Program-made: the position numbers and the translations under genes
DNA from: a virus
Strand: one strand, 5' to 3'
IMG/VR virus record: IMGVR_UViG_3300027839_000001
Coordinates: 22,404-86,403 of that record
Length of the DNA: 64,000 nucleotides
Shown here: positions 1-8,340 of the stretch, in pieces
Numbering within the stretch: the first letter of the stretch is position 1
How the letters are laid out: each line of letters starts with the position of its first letter
The notes under the pieces: model-generated
Told to the model about the DNA's origin: nothing
The model's input: the letters and a program-made list of their open reading frames with translations, nothing else
Database searches by the model: none

Positions 1-1
1 C

Positions 2-2779
2 AAGAACAGGGGCCTCAAGGCACCTACGATTGAGAAGGCTTGCATCGGATGGGACAAGACTTGGAAAGTAAAGAGCAACGATGGTCAGTGGACAGACGGA
101 CGCTACACCATACCAGTCAGGAACAAGAAGGGTGAAGTAAGGAACGTAAGGGGATACTCACCTCAGGCTGACGCATCATCCAAGATGATGAACCTAGTAA
201 CAGACAGGGGTTCACCGGCAGAGAGAAGGCACGGCACGCCGGTCAGGCTGTACAATCTAGACAGGCTGATAGCTGAGAACTGGGATCACGTAGTCATATG
301 CGAGGGCGAGTTTGATTGCATACTGTTGAATCAGATGTTCGCAGATGCTGGACTCACTACCTATGGTGCTGTCACTGGCACCCATGGTGTCAAAAGTTTT
401 GCACCTGAGTGGATGGAGTATCTCTTCGGTAAGTTCGTATACATCTGCTTCGACTGCGACGAAGAAGGCAAGCTGTCATCTCACAACGTAGCCAATAAGT
501 ACTTCCTCAAGGCACTGGAGGCATCCAAGTTTTCCACTGTAAAGATTATAGACCTGCCGCTGGAAGGAACGAAAGACTCGAAGGACCTCACCGACTTCTT
601 CCTTAAGTCAGAGCTTAACACCAATGACTTCCTTAAGATAATGGAAGAAACGCCAGAGCTTATATGCGGAGGCATGGACGGGGACGAGGCCACAGTCGAG
701 GCTGAAGAAGTAGACAACCTAGTCGTTGCCCTGAAAAACAGGAAGTACATCGACAAGAAGGTCACCGTGCCCATCACCATATCAGGTACAACATCAAAGA
801 TCTTCCATGCTATACGTAGCTACAAGATAAAGAAATGCCCACTGCTCGCAGGTGGTGAATGCTGTCACGCTGACGCTGGCACACAGACTATACCATATGG
901 GCACGCCCTGTTCATTGAAGCATGCATGCAGAAAGAGAGTGCAAACCTCAGGTCCATAGCCGAGATAGCATGTGCCAAGGGAAAGAAGTGCACGGTTGAG
1001 CCTATAACCAAGGTAGTCATGGAGGAGTACTACGCTCACCAAGTAGTGGAGAGATGGAGGGCTGAAGAAGATCAGGACGGCAGGCTACAGAATTCACAGG
1101 AGCTAGTTCAAACCCCAGTGTATATCCTTCAGCCAGAGGACAACATCACGATCCAGCCGCAGAACTACATGGCTACAGGCTGGATACGAACGCACCCGCA
1201 CACCGCTATAGCTACCCTGTTCGTGCAAGAGATGGTGCCAATGGAAGAGGACTGGCGACAGTTCGACATGGCACGGTCAGACAACAGGGAGGTAATGCAA
1301 GCACTGAAGGATGAGTTTACCGTACCTGAGATAATGCACGACCTAGTGCATGGGGTTACCAAGATCTATGATGCCGATCACATCCTGCTTACAGTCCTCC
1401 TCACTTACCTCTCACCATTGCACTACAACTTTAATGGAGGAAGAATCAGAGGCTGGGTCAACAGTGCCATCCTCGGTGACTCAGGCACAGGGAAGTCAGC
1501 GACTTATACTGCTCTATCCGACTGGATTGAACTCGGAGACTTGTTTTCGGCTTTATCTGGAACAAGGACTGGCCTGCTATACGCAATCAAACAGAAGGGC
1601 GGCGAGTGGATGATATCGATTGGTCGATACGTCCAAGCCTCATGTAAGATCATAGCAATCGATGAGACGCAAGAGAGTACAAAGGAAGAGATCAAGCGAA
1701 TGGCGATAGCCATGGACACTGGCTTTCTAAGCATCGAGCAGGTAGCCAGTGGCGGGTATCACACACAGACAAGAACGATCTTCCTCATGAACCCCAAGGA
1801 TGCAAACGGAGAAGCCGCCACGATATCCGACTTCGTCTTCGGGTGCGAAGCACTGAGGGAATGCTTCGACCCTATGTTTATTAGGCGTCTCGACCTAGCC
1901 GTGTTTTCCACTGGAAAGCATGACTATGATTTTTACAATCAGAAGTCAGAGATAGATGCAGAGATAAGGCTTACATCGAAAATGCTGAGAAGCTTAGTTC
2001 ACTGGGCATGGACTAGAAAGATAGATCAGATACACTGGTCGCCAGAGGCTACGGACATGTGCCTTGAGAAGACGACGGAGCTATCAGACAAGTACGGGTA
2101 TGTTGACGACATACCATTGGTCAATCCTCAGGACTTCAGGCTGAACCTAGCTAGGCTATCAACAGCCTATGCCGTACTGGACAGAAGCTTTACTGATGAC
2201 CTAATGGCTCTGAACGTAGAGCCGGAACACGTGGCCGCGATGGCTATGTTCATAGATTCAATCTACAGTTCGCCCGCCTGCTTGCTTCACCAGAAGTCCA
2301 ATCAGAACAGAAAGAGAAAGACACTGTCTGACTTCGATGAGATTAGGGAAGTATTCGAGGAGACTATCAAGCAGGCCAAGGACTCCTCCAATCAATTCTT
2401 CAGGGATGGCAATCACTTCTGTCAGATACTTCTGCTCATCGAACAGCTAGAGTCTGTCAAGAAGAGGGATCTTCAAGAGCAAATAGACATGAGATCTAGG
2501 TGGCTAGGGTCTAACATAGCCACTCTACAGGGATTCAATCTTATAACCAGCGGCAGGTGGGGATACAAGAAAACAAAGAAGTTCAACCTGTTCATGCAGA
2601 GATGGAGGCAGGACCAAGAGATAGCGGATATGCTAGAGGGAGTATTCTTAAACGTAGGAAAGGCTTCAAGGAGAGCTAACACTACAGAGTCATACACGTC
2701 TTCATTGCCATCAAAAAGCAGTGACGATCCATTCAGTGATTTCGATCACTCACAAGAGCAGGACGACCCGTTCAATTAG
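2..2779 (+). CDS. TOPRIM primase / AAA+ helicase, 5' end outside window
   Basis: The frame is open from base 2, so the gene begins before the window. The first ATG in frame is at 185, but the 61 codons before it read as the same protein. A TOPRIM domain is visible: CEGEFD at 299-316 and FDCDEEG at 449-469 supply the acidic metal ligands of primases. An AAA+ motor follows, with Walker A GDSGTGKS at 1475-1498 and Walker B IIAIDE at 1649-1666, spaced as in MCM-like helicases. It would prime and unwind DNA at the phage replication fork. The N-terminal part, possibly a zinc ribbon, lies outside. Two palindrome copies (531, 1905) fall inside the gene. The next gene starts 15 bp downstream at a GTG inside another copy. 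Confidence 0.85.
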   Translation, partial: KNRGLKAPTIEKACIGWDKTWKVKSNDGQWTDGRYTIPVRNKKGEVRNVRGYSPQADASSKMMNLVTDRGSPAERRHGTPVRLYNLDRLIAENWDHVVICEGEFDCILLNQMFADAGLTTYGAVTGTHGVKSFAPEWMEYLFGKFVYICFDCDEEGKLSSHNVANKYFLKALEASKFSTVKIIDLPLEGTKDSKDLTDFFLKSELNTNDFLKIMEETPELICGGMDGDEATVEAEEVDNLVVALKNRKYIDKKVTVPITISGTTSKIFHAIRSYKIKKCPLLAGGECCHADAGTQTIPYGHALFIEACMQKESANLRSIAEIACAKGKKCTVEPITKVVMEEYYAHQVVERWRAEEDQDGRLQNSQELVQTPVYILQPEDNITIQPQNYMATGWIRTHPHTAIATLFVQEMVPMEEDWRQFDMARSDNREVMQALKDEFTVPEIMHDLVHGVTKIYDADHILLTVLLTYLSPLHYNFNGGRIRGWVNSAILGDSGTGKSATYTALSDWIELGDLFSALSGTRTGLLYAIKQKGGEWMISIGRYVQASCKIIAIDETQESTKEEIKRMAIAMDTGFLSIEQVASGGYHTQTRTIFLMNPKDANGEAATISDFVFGCEALRECFDPMFIRRLDLAVFSTGKHDYDFYNQKSEIDAEIRLTSKMLRSLVHWAWTRKIDQIHWSPEATDMCLEKTTELSDKYGYVDDIPLVNPQDFRLNLARLSTAYAVLDRSFTDDLMALNVEPEHVAAMAMFIDSIYSSPACLLHQKSNQNRKRKTLSDFDEIREVFEETIKQAKDSSNQFFRDGNHFCQILLLIEQLESVKKRDLQEQIDMRSRWLGSNIATLQGFNLITSGRWGYKKTKKFNLFMQRWRQDQEIADMLEGVFLNVGKASRRANTTESYTSSLPSKSSDDPFSDFDHSQEQDDPFN

Positions 2780-2801
2780 ATCAGGAGTTTACAGTGGAAA
2801 T
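2777..2801 (+). promoter_or_regulatory. Start signal built into palindrome copy, also found at 38349
   Basis: These 25 bases are identical to 38349-38373. They run from the stop codon of the upstream gene through an AGGAG ribosome-binding site and the palindrome TTTACAGTGGAAA. The GTG in the palindrome is the start codon of the gene at 2794, six bases after AGGAG. Binding of a protein here would directly cover the ribosome landing site. Confidence 0.8.
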
Positions 2802-3399
2802 CTCAGACCTACCATCAGCGAACAAGCCAAGGCTACAAGAGGCTGGCCCCAGGAAATATAAGCGAGGAGAAGCAGACCTCGATCTCACAGAGGCCCATGA
2901 GATATACGAGAAGGATGCGATTGAGTATGCGTTGAACTTTGGCTGGAGCATAGCCACATGTATGAACGACGCACTTGAGAAGAGGCACGAAGGAAAGAAG
3001 TACCTGACAGTAAGGGAGTGCGACATAGCCTGGAGATCTAACTACGATCTCGGCAATGATATGATCTTCGAGGCGATGGAGATGTTCGGCACAATGCTGA
3101 CAGAGGGCATTGTTGGAGAAGACGGTAACCCGTGGGAGTTAAGAGAATACTACAACCGTGGCATAGCCTTCATGAAGAATGGAGGATGGGACAAGTCTTC
3201 ACCAGAGAAAAGAAAGAAGGCGGAGGATGCAATCAGGGACACGACCGACTCCCTAAGTCAGCTTGGGCTTCCAGCAACAGTAAATGAGATCTCTCACGGA
3301 TTCCATGCTGCACTTACTCGCCCTGAGTACATGACTGAGTATCAGTACAAGAGGGCGAGAAGCGAACGCAAGATTACATGGGGGTTCGGTGATGACTAA
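2794..3399 (+). CDS. Hypothetical replication-region protein, GTG start inside the palindrome
   Basis: A 201-residue soluble, charged, mostly helical protein of no family I recognise. No membrane segment, signal peptide or zinc motif is visible. The GTG start lies in palindrome copy 2788-2800 and is preceded by AGGAG at the right distance; there is no competing ATG nearby. It sits between the primase-helicase and a RuvC-like resolvase and overlaps the latter by 8 bp, so translation is probably coupled. The context suggests a DNA replication or recombination accessory, but nothing in the sequence proves it. Confidence 0.75.
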   Translation: MEISDLPSANKPRLQEAGPRKYKRGEADLDLTEAHEIYEKDAIEYALNFGWSIATCMNDALEKRHEGKKYLTVRECDIAWRSNYDLGNDMIFEAMEMFGTMLTEGIVGEDGNPWELREYYNRGIAFMKNGGWDKSSPEKRKKAEDAIRDTTDSLSQLGLPATVNEISHGFHAALTRPEYMTEYQYKRARSERKITWGFGDD

Positions 3400-3943
3400 G
3401 ATACTATCTATAGACCCAGGCATTAAGCACACCGGCGTTGCTTCATGGGAATTCAAGATACGAGGCATGGGCAGGGAAGGCATCAACTACGCAAAGAACA
3501 TACGGCCAAGGACGAAGTCAGAAGGGATACACGACAGAGCAAGGGACATAGCCCAGTCAGTACTAAGCCTTACCATCAAAGATGACTTTGATCACATAGT
3601 GATTGAGCAGCCGCCTCAGACAATCTACGGAGTCAAGACCCTTAAGAAGGAGATGCTTGCAGCCAGGGCACAGTCAGTATTCAAGGTGTTCGCTGTAGCA
3701 TACGCCATAGTGGGTGTACTCCTCAGCACTAAGACAGTGGACATGTGCCTTCCAATAGATTGGGAGAAGCACAGGGGCAAGAAGAAGGCAAAGCCATGGT
3801 CAGTCGAGACTGCCAACAAGCTTATAACTTCGTTTAATCCAACGTCGTCACTGATTGTTGATGGTGGAGTCAAGCAGAACATAGCCGATGCCATAAACAT
3901 CGGCTTCTACTTCGCAGTTAGCAAGGGATACTACGATGGCTGA
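3392..3943 (+). CDS. RuvC-like Holliday junction resolvase
   Basis: An RNase H-fold nuclease of 183 residues. The start of the fold reads LSIDPGIKHTG with Asp8, the second strand ends in VIEQPP with Glu72, and NIADAIN near the C-terminus gives Asp166. These acidic residues in this order match RuvC-type resolvases, which cut four-way junctions during recombination and before packaging. The ATG at 3392 is chosen over a GTG one codon upstream because GGGGG lies upstream at a better distance. It overlaps the previous gene and, by 8 bp, the next one. Phages often place such a resolvase among replication genes, as here. Confidence 0.8.
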   Translation: MTKILSIDPGIKHTGVASWEFKIRGMGREGINYAKNIRPRTKSEGIHDRARDIAQSVLSLTIKDDFDHIVIEQPPQTIYGVKTLKKEMLAARAQSVFKVFAVAYAIVGVLLSTKTVDMCLPIDWEKHRGKKKAKPWSVETANKLITSFNPTSSLIVDGGVKQNIADAINIGFYFAVSKGYYDG

Positions 3944-4877
3944 ACAGAAAAACATCTGCTCATACAAGGCAGTATGCAAGAAATGCAACATGGTGTCCCT
4001 CGATAACAGGCCAGCAATATGCAAAGAACTAGAATGCGAGCATCTAACCGTATGCTTAAAATGCGGAAAGAACAAGCACATAAAAGACGAAGACAAAACC
4101 CTGTGCGGGTCATGCTCTGGAAGAGGGGCGGACATAGAGTTCTCAACAAACGCAGAAGGAGACACGGTCGCCACCCCGGTAACGCAGAGCGATATCCACG
4201 AACCTATTTCCAGTGGAAACAATCAAACGGAGGGTGGTAATTCGGAGCTTGAGCAAACTGGAGTTGTCATAGAGATCACTCCACCTGGCGTAGCCCCAGA
4301 CTCATATTCTGAAGCCGAGAGGAAGTACTACCTTGAGCAGTACGAGCAGTACTCAGGCTACTACAGAGATCCGACCGCATACTTCCTGTGCCACCAGATC
4401 ATAATCACAGAGATTGAACTAAACTGGCTTACCTGTTACATGATCCAGACTAGGGGAGAGTTGACTAAGGAGCTTGACTCCAAGAAGACCAGACTCATAA
4501 GTAACCTCGAATCCCTTCGCAAACAGCTACCAGAGAAGGAAGCATTCGAGTTAAGCGACGACGAGAAGTCGATGGCGATGATTCACGACTCGTACATGAA
4601 GGAGAAGGAAGCAAGAGAGGGCCTTGGCGTGAGGAGGATGTTCAGTGATGCAGCCATAGCACTAGCACCTGTCCTAGACTTTCCAATGGACCTACAGTAC
4701 CTGCTTCAGTCACTTGGATATGATACCGTAACGGCATTAGATGTTGCACAGAAGCACTTAGACTCAGGGGCAGACCTGCCTGAGGACCCGCATCAAGTCG
4801 CCCTTTTCTTTGGGTATGAATTGAACAGCGAGTACGCATTACCACTAGATGGAAAGGCAAAAGAAGATGGCAACTAG
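3936..4877 (+). CDS. Zinc-ribbon protein of unknown function
   Basis: A 313-residue protein. The first 70 residues are rich in cysteine pairs: CKKC, CLKC and CGSC, with a further Cys-Glu-His stretch between, which looks like two treble-clef or zinc-ribbon modules. The middle (around residues 90-110) is low complexity, and the rest is helical and acidic. Palindrome copy 4207-4219 is read here as the peptide ISSGN. It overlaps the resolvase stop by 8 bp and the terminase start by 11 bp. Its place just before the large terminase would fit a small terminase subunit or a DNA-binding adaptor, but no HTH is evident and I do not assign it. Confidence 0.7.
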   Translation: MAEQKNICSYKAVCKKCNMVSLDNRPAICKELECEHLTVCLKCGKNKHIKDEDKTLCGSCSGRGADIEFSTNAEGDTVATPVTQSDIHEPISSGNNQTEGGNSELEQTGVVIEITPPGVAPDSYSEAERKYYLEQYEQYSGYYRDPTAYFLCHQIIITEIELNWLTCYMIQTRGELTKELDSKKTRLISNLESLRKQLPEKEAFELSDDEKSMAMIHDSYMKEKEAREGLGVRRMFSDAAIALAPVLDFPMDLQYLLQSLGYDTVTALDVAQKHLDSGADLPEDPHQVALFFGYELNSEYALPLDGKAKEDGN

Positions 4878-6615
4878 TCACGCATGGAGGAATGACAACA
4901 GGCTAACTGCGATGATGGTTGACGATTTCATACATGATCCGATTCTGGCAGCGAAGGTAATACTGAACGTAAAGCTCCCTCCGCATCAGGAGCTTAGGCT
5001 CGCAGAGATGTGGACTACCCACTTCACTATGGACGACTCAGGATTTTCCACTGGAAAGTCCTTTACTCTTGGACTGCTATCTGCACTGAGATCCTGCCTG
5101 TTTCCTAATCGAATCTCAGGAATCATCTCAGGTACGTTCCGTCAGGGACAGTTGATCTTTCAGAACTATGACAGATGGTACTCGTCATCCAAGATATTCA
5201 GAAGCTGCGTAAAGACACAGCAGGGCAGGCCAAGGATCACGCACGGAACCTCGGCATGGGAGATCCACTTCAGGGGAGGTGCCACCATCAGGGCGTTGCC
5301 TCCCAACTTCGACAAGGATAGTGAGCGGTTGAGATCAGAGCGTTGGCACGATGGGTACTTCGACGAGTGGACAATCTTTAATATAGCATCACTCACCAAG
5401 ACGCTATTCGGTCGAGTCACTGCGTTGAATGATTACCAAGATGACAAGATAATGCAGAACCACATACACTGCATGTCAACCCCAGGCTTCAGGCATGACA
5501 GGTCATACACGCTAGTCAAGAGTATCGACTCAAACATAGCCAGGGGCAATAAGGACTACGCGCGGTTTACATCCAACTACCGGCACGTGCCAGTAAACAA
5601 GAAGGAGTTCCAGGCGTTCGTTGATCGTCGAACAATCTTCACCATGCAGACCACGAACCCTGATGGCGTAGTGAAGTCAGAGATTGATGGCAGGTGGCAG
5701 AAGGACTCCATGTCTTTCTATTCGTCGAAGGACATCGATGCTAGACGGAGGCAGAACTCTCCCATGCTGCTGCAAAGACGCAGCGACAACGACATGTACG
5801 TTGCCGGGTACGATACAGCAAGGGGTGGATCTGATCACACTAAGTCTAGTGCAGATGACTTCTCTATATCTGTACTCAAGATATCCGACCTGTCAGAACC
5901 GCCGCAGCACTGCCTAACAATTCGGAAGAACAACATTCAATCTGAACACATGGCAGGAATAATCCAAGAGCTTCACAAGAAGTTTCAGTTTTCGTTCGTG
6001 TGCTACGATCCAGGCGGTGGTGGACTGTTCGTCAGGGATGAACTCAGGAAGACAGAGATACCGATACGAGGAAAGATAGAGTCAGTCATTCCAATGGTCG
6101 AGCTTGGAGATCCACATGGATTGATAGGTGACAATATACTGGTTCCGTTCAAGCGTGGAGATTTCTTCATTAATGCACTGTGGGGCAAGATGGCGTCTGA
6201 TAGCGTCATAGTAAACAGAATGCATAGAGCTATGAGGGATGCTATTTCCACTGGAAACATCATACTCCCAGGAAGATGGAACGGATGGGAAGAGGCTGGT
6301 GGTACGTGGGACGTTGGTGCCAAGAGGGAGTATCTGAACAGAGCGAAAGGAATGGCAGAGGCTGATGTGATACGTGCCGAGATGGACATAACTGTTGAGC
6401 AGTTAATCCAAGTTGACATCGCTAGACACAAAGACAAGTCGCCGTCCATAGACACATACGGAATGTACAAGTTTAAATCCAAGAATAAAAAAGATTCTGC
6501 ATACGGATTACTGTACTCGTTCGTTGCATACTCTATACTTAAAGCACTGAGCGGCAAGGACATGCCTGGAAGGCAAGGTGGATCTGATCTAGCAATTTCT
6601 ATTGACCCAATATAA
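4867..6615 (+). CDS. Terminase large subunit
   Basis: The packaging motor ATPase-nuclease, 582 residues. A Walker A-like FSTGKSFTL lies near residues 59-67 and is partly encoded by palindrome copy 5045-5057. The Walker B region reads YFDEW near residue 165. The C-terminal RNase H-type nuclease domain shows YDTARGGSDH near residue 315 and CYDPGGGG near residue 380. The order ATPase then nuclease and the length are typical for this family. ATG 4867 is favoured by AAAGG nine bases upstream; ATG 4849 has no ribosome-binding site. A second palindrome copy is at 6245. The portal gene follows after 50 bp. Confidence 0.88.
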   Translation: MATSHAWRNDNRLTAMMVDDFIHDPILAAKVILNVKLPPHQELRLAEMWTTHFTMDDSGFSTGKSFTLGLLSALRSCLFPNRISGIISGTFRQGQLIFQNYDRWYSSSKIFRSCVKTQQGRPRITHGTSAWEIHFRGGATIRALPPNFDKDSERLRSERWHDGYFDEWTIFNIASLTKTLFGRVTALNDYQDDKIMQNHIHCMSTPGFRHDRSYTLVKSIDSNIARGNKDYARFTSNYRHVPVNKKEFQAFVDRRTIFTMQTTNPDGVVKSEIDGRWQKDSMSFYSSKDIDARRRQNSPMLLQRRSDNDMYVAGYDTARGGSDHTKSSADDFSISVLKISDLSEPPQHCLTIRKNNIQSEHMAGIIQELHKKFQFSFVCYDPGGGGLFVRDELRKTEIPIRGKIESVIPMVELGDPHGLIGDNILVPFKRGDFFINALWGKMASDSVIVNRMHRAMRDAISTGNIILPGRWNGWEEAGGTWDVGAKREYLNRAKGMAEADVIRAEMDITVEQLIQVDIARHKDKSPSIDTYGMYKFKSKNKKDSAYGLLYSFVAYSILKALSGKDMPGRQGGSDLAISIDPI

Positions 6616-6665
6616 ATAAGCTGCCGATAAATCCTCTACACGAAACATTAGTGGAGAGAGTTTCA

Positions 6666-8339
6666 ATGGCAGACCTGCGTAAGATCATCATAGACGAGCC
6701 TGAAGAGACAGCCGAAGTCGGTGCCATCGAAATGATGGGCGTACCCATCAGGGAGTTCGCATTCAGCACTGTCGACACTGCGTTCACTAGCGGCAGCAGT
6801 ACAGGAGGCAGCGGCACAAGAATCAGGAAGACGACTCTTGATCGCTTGATGAATGACGCCACCCCTGCGGCCAAGCACACGCAGATTCGACGATCAATGG
6901 AGTGGTCAGAGAGGGATGACCTAGTCCAGGGACTGGTCAGAGTCAAGACTGACTTCACTACATCAGGCTTCAACATCGCCTGCGCTCCAGAAGTTTCCAG
7001 TGGAAATGAGAACGAGGTAGAGTTCTCTGCGTTCGAGGTAAAGCTCGCAAAGATCAAAAGGAAGTGGGACTTCTACGCCCTCACCAAGAAGCTTCTAAGC
7101 GACTGGTTCACATGCGATAGCATGATTCTGTACTGGAAGATCGACCCTAAGTCAGAGGGATCTCAGTCATCATCTGCGTCGGTGCCGCCAAAGCCACGCT
7201 CAAGGGAGGCACTTGTCCCTGGCCTACAGGACATCACCGCCCTTAACCCAGGCGACATCGACTGGAATAATTCGTTTGGAAACGATGTACTAAGGGTTGC
7301 AATTCCCATAGAGATAAGAAACAAGATACAGTATGCCCTTCGCCTCTATACAAAGGCAGAGCGAGAAGAGGCCCTCATGGCTCTCGTCAACGACGAAGGC
7401 ATACCGTTCGCATACATCAAGGCCGTGAAGACCGGCGACAGTATGGTTGCGTTGAACAGGGAAGACGGCCACAACTGGATAGTCAAGACCAACAACAGAA
7501 AGCATCACGGACTAGCCAAGCCATCCATGGCTAACATTTTCCTTCCGCTGGAAACTCGAAACAACTGTACGGACGGCGACTTCGCTACATCGTTCATGAT
7601 GAAGCACTTCATGCTGCACGCCAAGATGGGTGAGTCCATAACCCAAGGCCCTCTTGCTGGACAGAAGAACAACTGGGCCAAGCAGGATGATATCGACGCA
7701 CTTACAACCAAGCTCAAGGACACATCACAGGCCGCCAAGATAGTAACGAACCACACGGTGTCCTTCGACTTCATCTTCCCTCCCAACGACATGTTCTCTG
7801 GTGAGAAGTACAAGAAGCCAGAGGAGAGAATCTTCAACTGGGCAGGTGTTACCGTAGTGGTGTTCACTGGTGACGGTGGCAATTACGGCAGTGGATTCCT
7901 TGGAGTCAAGAGACTCATGGCTCACTTAGTAGACGCAAGGACTGAAGTAAAGTGGGTGCTATCTGAGTTCTTTGATCACGACAGCATAGTTGATCGAATA
8001 GAAACCCCAGAGAACTGCGTTGTCTCGGCAGGCTTCGATGAGAACGTCCTCAAGGAACCAGCACAGCTACTAAATGAGCTAAGGTTCCTCGCAGAGTATG
8101 CATGGACAGATCCACGAACAGCACACAAGGAGCTTGGAAGAGATCCTGATTCTACACTAAGGCAGAAGGCGATATCCAAAGCAGAGGAAGAGAAGACAAA
8201 GCTATGGTCATGGCCCGAGCCGCCCGATCCTTTCGGAGACAAAGGCGGTGAGCATCAGAACCCAGGTAGACCCGGCGTAGATGGAAACCCTGACGCCAAC
8301 GAAGGTACTAGAACACAACCCCCAGCAGGAGCATCGTAG
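6666..8339 (+). CDS. Portal protein
   Basis: A 557-residue protein directly after the large terminase and before the protease-scaffold gene, the classic place and size for the dodecameric portal through which DNA enters the head. It has the long mixed helix/strand body of portals and a proline- and glycine-rich C-terminal tail (about the last 45 residues). ATG 6666 is chosen because GGAGAG lies eight bases upstream; a GTG at 6651 lies within that signal. The peptide encoded by palindrome copy 6994-7006 is VSSGN, and a one-off copy sits at 7542. Assignment rests on position and general character, not on a strict motif. Confidence 0.75.
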   Translation: MADLRKIIIDEPEETAEVGAIEMMGVPIREFAFSTVDTAFTSGSSTGGSGTRIRKTTLDRLMNDATPAAKHTQIRRSMEWSERDDLVQGLVRVKTDFTTSGFNIACAPEVSSGNENEVEFSAFEVKLAKIKRKWDFYALTKKLLSDWFTCDSMILYWKIDPKSEGSQSSSASVPPKPRSREALVPGLQDITALNPGDIDWNNSFGNDVLRVAIPIEIRNKIQYALRLYTKAEREEALMALVNDEGIPFAYIKAVKTGDSMVALNREDGHNWIVKTNNRKHHGLAKPSMANIFLPLETRNNCTDGDFATSFMMKHFMLHAKMGESITQGPLAGQKNNWAKQDDIDALTTKLKDTSQAAKIVTNHTVSFDFIFPPNDMFSGEKYKKPEERIFNWAGVTVVVFTGDGGNYGSGFLGVKRLMAHLVDARTEVKWVLSEFFDHDSIVDRIETPENCVVSAGFDENVLKEPAQLLNELRFLAEYAWTDPRTAHKELGRDPDSTLRQKAISKAEEEKTKLWSWPEPPDPFGDKGGEHQNPGRPGVDGNPDANEGTRTQPPAGAS

Positions 8340-8340
8340 C

